Source of the DNA: Planctomycetota bacterium
GTDB lineage: Bacteria; Planctomycetota; J058
DNA length: 39,039 bases
NCBI GenBank assembly: GCA_019636275.1
Contig: JAHBXY010000082.1
Location: 1-39,039 of the forward strand
Reading direction: 5' to 3'
Part shown: piece by piece, positions 24,612-33,500 of the stretch
How positions within the stretch are numbered: position 1 is the first letter of the stretch
Layout: every line of letters begins with the position of its first letter
The notes under the pieces: generated by a model
Databases searched by the model: none
Seen by the model: the letters and a program-made list of their open reading frames with translations, nothing else
Told to the model about the DNA's origin: nothing
Position numbers and translations under genes: made by a program

Positions 24612-26987
24612 GTGCGCGACGACGACCCGATCGTCCAGGCCGCCCTCGCTCGCGGGTTCCTCACGACCGAGCAGCTCGAGGCCGCCCGGCGGCTCGAGGC
24701 GGAGCTGGCCGTCGCCGGCCGCTCCCCCGGGCTCCGGGCGCTCCTCGCCCAGCGGTTCCTCACGCCCGCGCAGGTCCAGGCGCTCCGGCACGGGCCGCCC
24801 AGCGGGCAAGCCCTCGGGCGCACGAGCGAGGACGCGCGGGTGCTGCGCCCGGTCGAGCTCGAGCCGGGCGACGAGGTCGGCGGCTACCGCATCGAGCGGC
24901 TGCTCGGGCGGGGCGGCATGGGCGCGGTCTACGCCGGGGTCGACCCGCGCACCGACGCGCACGTGGCGATCAAGGTCCTGGCCGCGGTCGACGGGCAGGC
25001 GCGGGCGCGCTTCCGGCGCGAGGGGGTGGCCCAGGCGGCGGTCGACCGCCACCCCAACGTGCTCCGGGTGCTCGGCGCGGGCGAGCAGGACGGGGCGCCC
25101 TTCCTCGTCATGGAGCTGGCCGAGGGCGGCGACCTGGCGGCGCGGCTGCGCGCGGGGCCGCTGCCGCCGCGGGAGGCGGCGCGCGTGGTCGCCGACCTCG
25201 CGCGCGGCCTGGCCCACGTGCACCGGGCGGGGATCCTCCACCGCGACCTGAAGCCCCAGAACGTGCTGTTCGACGCGGCGGGGACCCCGCGCCTGGTCGA
25301 CTTCGGGATCGCCCGCGTGCAGGGCGAGGAGGCGCTCACGCGCACGGGTGACCTCGTGGGCACGCCGGCCTACATGGCGCCCGAGCAGGCGGATGGCGCG
25401 CGGCGGTCGATCGACGAGCGCACCGACGTCTACGGCCTCGGGGCCGTGCTCTACCACGCGGTCACGGGGCGGCCGCCGTTCGAGGGCGGGGCCGCCCAGA
25501 CCATCCGCGCCGTGCTCATGGAGGCGCCGACCCCGCCCTCCGAGGTGGTCGCGGGGCTGTCGCCGGACGTCGACCGCGTCGTCCTCAAGGCCCTGGCGAA
25601 GGACCCCGCCGACCGCTACCCGACGGCGCAGGCGCTGGCCCAGGACCTCGAGCGCCTGGCGCGCGGCGAGGCGGTGCTCGGCCGTGACGAGGAGGGCGCC
25701 CGCCGGCGCTGGCGGGTCCTGCGGCGGGCGCTCGGGGCGGCGCTCCTGCTGGCCGCCGTCGTCGGCGGCGGCGCGGCGCTCCGGCGCACGTGGCCGCACC
25801 TGGCGAGCTACTTCGAGGCCCCGGCGCCGCCGCAGGTGCCCGCGCGCGGCAGCCTCGTGGCGGCGCACCAGCGCGAACGGACCCGGCTCGGCTGGCTCTC
25901 GGTGCGGGTCGAGGTCGAGGGCGGCGCGCGGCGGGCGCGCCTCCTCGTCGGCGACCGGGTCGTGGCGAGCGGCGACGCCGGCTGGCGCTTCGTCGGGCGC
26001 GCGCCGCTGGCGCTCGGCCCGAACGTCGTCCGGCTCGAGGTCCAGGACGGTCACGGCGCCTGGCACCTCGCGGCGGCCCCGCTGAAGATCGAGCGGCACC
26101 CCGCGTTCGAGCCGCCCCCGCCCGAGGAGGTGCGCGACCTGCGGGGGCGGGCCATCGTCTTCGACGAGGGCGAGGAGGTCTACCGCGCCCAGGACGGGAG
26201 CGTGCTCGTCTACGTGCCGCCGGGCGAGTTCGTCCTGGGGAGCGACGAGTGCAACTACCGCATGTCGCTCGGGCGGGAGCTCGGCGAGCACGACATGCGG
26301 GTGAGCGCGCCGCCGCACCCCGTCTCCGTCGGCGCCTTCCTGATCGGCCGGCACGAGGTCTCCTGGCGCCAGCTCGAGGCCTGGCTGGAGGAGACCGGCG
26401 CCGACGGGCCGCGCCGGCCCGACGCGCGCTTCGGCGACGCGAGCCCGGCCGTGGACGTGACCTGGCACCAGGCGCGGGCGTACTGCGCGTGGGCCGGCCT
26501 GGCCCTGCCGACGGAGGCGCAGTGGGAGTGGGCGGCCCGCGGTCCCGAGGGCCGCCGCTACCCGTGGGGCGACCAGGACCCCGCGCCCGGCGGACGGGGG
26601 CGCGCCGTCTTCGGGCTCGACCGCAGGGAGGGCGCGCCGCGGGCGGTCGACCACGGCGTGGACGGCGCGAGCTGGGTGGGCGCCCTGCACATGAGCGGCA
26701 ACGCCTGGGAGTGGGTGGTGGACGTGTTCGCGCCGTTCGACGGGTTCCTGAGGGGCGGCGACGGCCCGCGGCGGGACCCGTGCCACGGGGGCGAGGACGA
26801 GCCGTCGTACGCCTTCCGCGTGCTCCGCGGCGGCTCGTGGCGGACGCGGCCCGGCGACGTCGGGCATTGCCACGCCGCGTTCCGCCGGCCCGGCATCGGG
26901 GACCTGACGAAGTCCGACTCCTCGGGGCAGGTCCCCGACTCGCGCGACCACGACGTCGGGTTCCGGGTGGCGCTGCCGCTCAGGTAG
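24612..26987 (+). CDS. Ser/Thr protein kinase fused to a formylglycine-generating-enzyme-like (FGE-sulfatase) domain
   Basis: This 791-residue protein has a helical N-terminal region (1-80), a kinase domain at about 92-352 (GRGGMGAVY, Lys121, HRDLKPQN with Asp212, DFG at 230-232, GTPAYMAPE) and a membrane helix at about 372-390. A small beta domain spans about 410-515 and an FGE/SUMF1-like domain about 530-791 (VYVPPGEFVLGSD, PVSVGAFLIGRHEVSWRQ, LPTEAQWEWAARG, WEWV, RVLRGGSW). The late FGE region has a single Cys (GHCHAAFRR), where true formylglycine enzymes use a Cys pair, so the domain is probably a ligand-binding sensor in the periplasm rather than an enzyme. Its 3' end overlaps the convergent DoxX gene by 8 bases. 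Confidence 0.92.
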   Translation: MRDDDPIVQAALARGFLTTEQLEAARRLEAELAVAGRSPGLRALLAQRFLTPAQVQALRHGPPSGQALGRTSEDARVLRPVELEPGDEVGGYRIERLLGRGGMGAVYAGVDPRTDAHVAIKVLAAVDGQARARFRREGVAQAAVDRHPNVLRVLGAGEQDGAPFLVMELAEGGDLAARLRAGPLPPREAARVVADLARGLAHVHRAGILHRDLKPQNVLFDAAGTPRLVDFGIARVQGEEALTRTGDLVGTPAYMAPEQADGARRSIDERTDVYGLGAVLYHAVTGRPPFEGGAAQTIRAVLMEAPTPPSEVVAGLSPDVDRVVLKALAKDPADRYPTAQALAQDLERLARGEAVLGRDEEGARRRWRVLRRALGAALLLAAVVGGGAALRRTWPHLASYFEAPAPPQVPARGSLVAAHQRERTRLGWLSVRVEVEGGARRARLLVGDRVVASGDAGWRFVGRAPLALGPNVVRLEVQDGHGAWHLAAAPLKIERHPAFEPPPPEEVRDLRGRAIVFDEGEEVYRAQDGSVLVYVPPGEFVLGSDECNYRMSLGRELGEHDMRVSAPPHPVSVGAFLIGRHEVSWRQLEAWLEETGADGPRRPDARFGDASPAVDVTWHQARAYCAWAGLALPTEAQWEWAARGPEGRRYPWGDQDPAPGGRGRAVFGLDRREGAPRAVDHGVDGASWVGALHMSGNAWEWVVDVFAPFDGFLRGGDGPRRDPCHGGEDEPSYAFRVLRGGSWRTRPGDVGHCHAAFRRPGIGDLTKSDSSGQVPDSRDHDVGFRVALPLR

Positions 26988-27420
26988 CCAGGCGGCGCCG
27001 GACCAGGGCGTCGAGGCCGAAGCGCCCGGAGCCCATGAACACGAACGCGACCATGATCGCCAGGTAGAGCAGGGCCATCTCCTTCTTGGAGAACGGGTCG
27101 GCGGCGTGGGCGCCGAAGGCCGCCACGAGCATGGTGAACCCGGCCATGGCCGCGGCCGGGCGCGTGGCCAGCCCGAGGGCGACGAGGAGCCCGCCGCCCA
27201 GCTCGGCCAGCGACGCCGCCCAGGCGAACAGGACCGGCGCCGGGAAGCCCAGCGCCGCGACGCCCTCGACGAAGCGCTCGGTCGGCGGCGTCTTGCCGAG
27301 CCCGTGGGCGAGCGCGAGCGCCAGCCCGGCGAACACGCGCAAGAGCGCCAGCCCGGCGTCGCCGACCGGGCACTCCACGCCGGCCGTCCCGAAGATCACC
27401 CCCATGATCCGCGTGCGCAT
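26980..27420 (-). CDS. DoxX family membrane protein
   Basis: This 146-residue protein has four hydrophobic helices. GLALLRVFAGLALALAHGLGK at the start of the domain and the later AELGGGLLVALGLATRPAA are the DoxX core. DoxX-type proteins are small inner-membrane proteins linked to quinone or thiol redox processes; the exact role here is unknown. The ATG at 27420 has a GGAGG ribosome-binding site six bases upstream and a -10-like TAGGAT 24 nt upstream, so this gene has a normal leader. Its 3' end overlaps the kinase-FGE gene on the other strand. Confidence 0.85.
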   Translation of the reverse strand: MRTRIMGVIFGTAGVECPVGDAGLALLRVFAGLALALAHGLGKTPPTERFVEGVAALGFPAPVLFAWAASLAELGGGLLVALGLATRPAAAMAGFTMLVAAFGAHAADPFSKKEMALLYLAIMVAFVFMGSGRFGLDALVRRRLAT

Positions 27421-27444
27421 GAGCTGCCTCCGTTGTGGGCGCCG

Positions 27445-27450
27445 ATCCTA
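27445..27450 (-). promoter_or_regulatory. -10-like TAGGAT of the doxX-type gene
   Basis: On the minus strand TAGGAT ends 24 nt before the ATG, leaving a short leader that contains the GGAGG site. This contrasts with the leaderless genes. Confidence 0.45.
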
Positions 27451-27641
27451 CGCCGGCAGGACACGGGTGTCCCGGACCGGCGTCAGGCGTGTCCCATCTC
27501 GCCGGAGCCTCACCCGACCGGGCGAGCATCCATGCGCGCGCGCCGCCCGCGCGACACGCGAAGGGTACGCAACGTGCAACCTCTACCCCCGCGCTCACCA
27601 AGGGGGGTGAGTCTCCGGCCCGCAGCGGCCAGGGAGGCGTC

Positions 27642-28460
27642 ATGGACCTCAGCCACACGCGAGGGCTCGATCGTGACACCGCCGAGTTCTACGTGCGCGC
27701 GCTCGACACGCTCGAGCGCTCGGGCGTCCCGTTCCTGCTCGGCGGCGCCTACGCCCTGACGCAGTACACCGGGATCGCCCGGCACACGAAGGACCTCGAC
27801 GTCTTCATGCGGCGCGAGGACGTCGAGGTGGCCCTGGCGGTCCTCGAGGCGTCCGGCCTCGAGACCGAGCGCAGCTTCCCGCACTGGCTCGCCAAGGCCA
27901 GGTGGGGCGACCGCTACGTCGACCTGATCTACGCCTCGGGCAACGGCGTGGCCGTGGTCGACGACGAGTGGTTCATCCACGCCGTGGAGGGCGTGTCGTT
28001 CGGTCGCAGCGTGCGCGTGATCCCGCCCGAGGAGATGATCTGGTCGAAGGCCTGGGTGCAGGAGCGCGAGCGCTACGACGGCGCCGACGTCATGCACCTC
28101 CTGCGGGCCACGGCGCCGCGCCTCGACTGGGAGCGGCTCCTGCGCCGCTTCGGCGACCGCTGGCGCGTGCTCTTCTCTTACGTGGTCCTGTTCGGCTTCG
28201 TCTACCCGGGGCTGCGCCACCACGTGCCCGACTGGGTCACGCAGGGCCTCCTCGCGCGCTTCCAGGCCGAGCAGGCCCTCCCCGAGCGCAACGGCGACGA
28301 GGGCCTGTGCCGCGGGACGCTGCTGTCGCGCGAGCAGTACTGCGTCGACGTGCGCGAGTGGGGCCACGAGGACGCCCGCCTGCGCCCGGACTGCGCCATG
28401 ACCGCCGACGACATCCGCATCTGGACCGACGCGATCGGCGGTGAGCGCAAGGCCTCCTGA
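27642..28460 (+). CDS. Nucleotidyltransferase-fold protein
   Basis: This 272-residue protein has the N-terminal block GVPFLLGGAYALTQYTG at about 28-44, then TKDLDVFM with Asp51 and Asp53, the GG...DxD pattern of polymerase-beta-type (MNT) nucleotidyltransferases. It continues through VDLIY and a conserved IPPEEMIWSKAWV segment before an all-helical C-terminal part. Members include antitoxin, toxin and AbiEii-like enzymes as well as uncharacterised stand-alone proteins; no partner toxin or antitoxin gene is adjacent here. The ATG at 27642 follows GGGAGG by four bases. The 221-nt spacer upstream holds no gene, but has a small CTCACC/GGTGAG inverted repeat near 27593-27609. Confidence 0.8.
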   Translation: MDLSHTRGLDRDTAEFYVRALDTLERSGVPFLLGGAYALTQYTGIARHTKDLDVFMRREDVEVALAVLEASGLETERSFPHWLAKARWGDRYVDLIYASGNGVAVVDDEWFIHAVEGVSFGRSVRVIPPEEMIWSKAWVQERERYDGADVMHLLRATAPRLDWERLLRRFGDRWRVLFSYVVLFGFVYPGLRHHVPDWVTQGLLARFQAEQALPERNGDEGLCRGTLLSREQYCVDVREWGHEDARLRPDCAMTADDIRIWTDAIGGERKAS

Positions 28461-28493
28461 GCGCGGGCCGGCCCGCCGGGGCGGCCGCGCTGG

Positions 28494-28499
28494 TAGAGT
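28494..28499 (+). promoter_or_regulatory. -10-like TAGAGT, leaderless start
   Basis: TAGAGT ends 9 nt before the GTG at 28509. The same hexamer occurs at 6677-6682. Confidence 0.5.
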
Positions 28500-28508
28500 G
28501 CCCCCCGC

Positions 28509-29303
28509 GTGGAGTCGACGACCACGGAGCTCCTGGCGCCAGACGCGCCCGCCGCGCGCCCGCGGCGGGCGTGGGCGCGGGCCTACGCGCCGGCCCCGCT
28601 GCCGAGCGACCTGAGCGAGCGCATGGGCCGCGGGCTGACGCGCTGGGCCCTGCGCTGGGTGTTCGGCGCCGAGCACCGCCACGCCCACCGGATCCCGCGC
28701 AGCGGCGCGGCGATCCTCGTGAGCAACCACCCGACGATCATGGACCCGTTCACGGTGGCCTTCGGCACGCGGCGCTGGGTCACGTGGCTGGCCTTCGACG
28801 AGGCGCTCGGCTGGCCGATCGCCGGGCAGATCATGCGCCTCTACCGGGCGATCCCGCTGAACATCGTCCGGCCGCGCCCGACGAGCATCAAGACCGCCTA
28901 CGCCACGCTGGCCCACGGTCGGCTGCTGGGCCTGTTCTTCGAGGGCGAGCGCTCGTTCGGCTGGGGCCTCAACCAGCCCCTGAAGACCGGCGCCGCCCGC
29001 ATGGCGATCCGGGCGGGCGTGCCGATCGTGCCCGTGACCGTCTCCGGCGCGCGCCGCTGCTGGCCCCGCGAGCGCGCCTTGCCGCGCCCGGGCAAGATCG
29101 TCGTCCACTACCACCCGCCGATCGACGTCGCCGCCTACCGCCCCGACCTGCCGCACCGCGCGCGCGCGGCGCGGCTCACCGAGGAGCTGGCGCGGGTCAT
29201 CGGCGGCGCGCTCCCGCCCGACGGCGCCCACGCCTTCCGGCCCCGTGTGATCGACGGCTGCGGCCGCGGATGCCGGGCGAGGGGGGGCGCGCGCGGGTCG
29301 TAG
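28509..29303 (+). CDS. 1-acyl-glycerol-3-phosphate acyltransferase-like (PlsC family), C-terminus from a repeat
   Basis: This 264-residue protein has the acyltransferase motif NHPTIMD with His74 and Asp79 (HX4D), and the substrate-binding motif EGERS at 145-149. VPIVPVTVSG near 171-180 is the third family block. It should transfer an acyl chain to a lysophospholipid-type acceptor at the inner membrane. The last 18 residues (VIDGCGRGCRARGGARGS) are translated from the hairpin repeat beginning at 29245, and the TAG stop is at the stem-loop junction. The native C-terminus probably ended near residue 246. The GTG start follows a -10-like hexamer by nine bases. Confidence 0.9.
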   Translation: MESTTTELLAPDAPAARPRRAWARAYAPAPLPSDLSERMGRGLTRWALRWVFGAEHRHAHRIPRSGAAILVSNHPTIMDPFTVAFGTRRWVTWLAFDEALGWPIAGQIMRLYRAIPLNIVRPRPTSIKTAYATLAHGRLLGLFFEGERSFGWGLNQPLKTGAARMAIRAGVPIVPVTVSGARRCWPRERALPRPGKIVVHYHPPIDVAAYRPDLPHRARAARLTEELARVIGGALPPDGAHAFRPRVIDGCGRGCRARGGARGS

Positions 29304-29425
29304 GATCCGGCGATCGATACGACCCGCGCGCGCTCCCCCCTCGCCTCGGCCTCCGCGCCCTCGCCTCGCTCGCTGCTCCGATCGCGGGCTGGTCACCAGT
29401 GAGACGTGGTAGCGCCGATCTCTTC
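29245..29425 (+). repeat. Hairpin repeat family, longest copy
   Basis: The 5' module starts with GTGTGATCGACGGCTGCGG. Arms at 29276-29302 and 29318-29345 pair over 27 bases with a single bulged base, around the 15-base loop with GGATCC and CGATCG. A 3' module of about 80 bases runs to GATCTCTTC at 29425. That end module is found inverted at 18042-18120. The element bridges the end of the acyltransferase gene and the broken end of the GAF gene. Confidence 0.85.
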
Positions 29426-29690
29426 AGTCGGTCTGACTGCACGCCCGCGCGGGGAAGCGCCGCCCCTTCCACAAGGGACCGATCGCGTCCTCGTCGGCGT
29501 AGAAGACCTGCTCGCCCTCGCGCAGGACGAACGTCACCCCGTCGGCGCCCGTGAGCGCGCGCGCCGCGCGCCGCACGACGCCCGTCACGTCGTCGAGCGT
29601 GCGCGCCGCCGCGAGCCGGCGGACGGCGTCCAGGAGCCGCTCGGCGTCCTCGAGCGTCCGACCGCGGTCCTCGGCGGCGACGATCTTCAC
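29424..29690 (-). pseudogene. Truncated GAF-domain sensor gene
   Basis: From the GTG at 29690 (preceded seven bases upstream by TACGCT) the product starts VKIVAAEDRGRTLEDAERLLDAV and runs into the first half of a GAF domain (GADGVTFVLREGEQVFYADEDAIGPLWKGRRFP). It stops after 88 residues with SQTD where the repeat at 29425 begins. GAF domains of this kind (often the head of histidine kinases) need about 150 residues plus an output domain, so the gene is cut in mid-domain. The longer ATG/GTG start at 29726 is less likely because the -10-like hexamer lies inside it. Confidence 0.7.
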
Positions 29691-29697
29691 CCCCCCG

Positions 29698-29703
29698 AGC
29701 GTA
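29698..29703 (-). promoter_or_regulatory. -10-like TACGCT before the truncated GAF gene
   Basis: On the minus strand TACGCT ends 7 nt before the GTG at 29690. The promoter is intact although the gene is broken. Confidence 0.45.
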
Positions 29704-29772
29704 CGCGCCAGCGACTGCGCGCCCACCTTGCCCGAAGGGGTCGTCGCCAGGAGGTGACGTCGCCGGGCGCTC

Positions 29773-29829
29773 GTTCGACGCAGGGAACGCTGAGCTCGAG
29801 GAGCGTCCGCTGCGCCCTCTGCGTCGAAC
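29773..29829 (-). terminator. Long hairpin downstream of gcvP
   Basis: GTTCGACGCAG and CTGCGTCGAAC are a perfect 11-base inverted repeat. Inside it, ACGCT and AGCGT form a second stem. The structure starts 9 nt after the gcvP stop codon on the minus strand. There is no U tract, so it may stop or protect the transcript rather than act as a classical terminator. Confidence 0.45.
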
Positions 29830-29837
29830 CGCTGGAG

Positions 29838-32852
<3,015 letters not shown>

Positions 32853-32859
32853 GCTGCCC

Positions 32860-33252
32860 TCAGTGCCCCGCGCCCTCGGCGCAGAACTTCTCGTAGTCGG
32901 CCCGGGTGAGCAGCTTGCCCGCCTCGGCGGGCGCGCTCAGCCGGAGCTTGATCATCCACCCGTCGGTCTCGGGCGCGGCGGAGAGCGCGCCGAGCTGGTC
33001 GGCGTCGCGGAAGCGCTCGTTGATCGCCTCCACGGTCCCGCTCAGGGGCGAGAACAGCTCGGAGGTGGCCTTGACCGAGTCGATCTCGCCGAAGACGTCG
33101 CCCTGCTTCACGCTGGCGCCCACGGCCACGCGGAAGTCGAGGAACGTCAGGTCGCCGAGCTCGTCGGCGGCGTGCTTCGTGATCCCGCACGTGGCGACGT
33201 CGCCGTCGACCTCGCACCACTCGTGCGTCCTGCTGTAGCGCCTCTCGGCCAT
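32860..33252 (-). CDS. gcvH: Glycine cleavage system H-protein
   Basis: This 130-residue lipoyl-carrier protein has the lipoylation site GEIDSVKATSELFSPLSG with Lys61. RYSRTHEW at the N-terminus and GWMIKLRLS near the end are standard H-protein blocks. It shuttles the aminomethyl intermediate between P-, T- and L-proteins. The ATG at 33252 follows GGAGG by six bases. The transcript probably starts just below a -10-like TAGAAT 44 nt upstream, so the leader is about 35-40 nt. That is too short for a glycine riboswitch. It is the first gene of the gcvHP operon. Confidence 0.97.
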   Translation of the reverse strand: MAERRYSRTHEWCEVDGDVATCGITKHAADELGDLTFLDFRVAVGASVKQGDVFGEIDSVKATSELFSPLSGTVEAINERFRDADQLGALSAAPETDGWMIKLRLSAPAEAGKLLTRADYEKFCAEGAGH

Positions 33253-33296
33253 GGGAGACCTCCGCGCCGCGCGTCCGCGCGGCCGTCAGGCGGCGC

Positions 33297-33302
33297 ATTC
33301 TA
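33297..33302 (-). promoter_or_regulatory. -10-like TAGAAT of gcvHP
   Basis: On the minus strand TAGAAT ends 44 nt before the gcvH ATG. It is among the closest matches to TATAAT in the window. No TTGACA-like element is seen 16-18 nt upstream. Confidence 0.5.
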
Positions 33303-33346
33303 CCCCCGGCCGGCGCCGCGCCACGGCCAGCCGGTCTCCGGCCCGG

Positions 33347-33386
33347 GAGGCCCGAGAGCGCCGATCGAGGCCCGAGGGCGCCGCGC
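33347..33386. repeat. 20-bp tandem repeat between gcvH and the AAA+ operon
   Basis: GAGGCCCGAGAGCGCCGATC (33347-33366) is followed directly by GAGGCCCGAGGGCGCCGCGC (33367-33386). It lies in the divergent spacer, about 45 nt upstream of the gcvHP -10 element and 80 nt upstream of the AAA+ one. Confidence 0.5.
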
Positions 33387-33390
33387 GCCT

Positions 33391-33448
33391 CGGGCGCCGG
33401 CCTTTGCGCCGCGCGCCCGCCTGCCGCCCGGGCGCCGGCCTGTGCCTG
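33391..33448 (+). promoter_or_regulatory. Two direct repeats upstream of the AAA+ operon promoter
   Basis: CGGGCGCCGGCCTTTGC at 33391 and CGGGCGCCGGCCTGTGC at 33429 are direct repeats 38 nt apart. The second ends 17 nt before the -10 element, so it covers the -35 position. They could be operator sites, or GC-rich chance similarity. Confidence 0.35.
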
Positions 33449-33465
33449 CGGCGGCCCGGCTCTGA

Positions 33466-33471
33466 TAAGCT
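33466..33471 (+). promoter_or_regulatory. -10-like TAAGCT of the AAA+ operon
   Basis: TAAGCT ends 29 nt before the ATG at 33501. The leader contains the strong ribosome-binding site GGGAGGAGGGG at 33488-33498. Confidence 0.5.
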
Positions 33472-33500
33472 CCCTGCCCACCGGAGCGGGAGGAGGGGCC

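Noticed and set aside
27642..28460. Toxin-antitoxin pair at the nucleotidyltransferase.
   Set aside because: No small partner gene lies on either side, and the neighbours are DoxX and an acyltransferase.
33253..33296. Glycine riboswitch upstream of gcvH.
   Set aside because: Only 44 nt separate the -10-like element from the ATG, which is too short for a glycine aptamer. No paired-aptamer motifs were seen.
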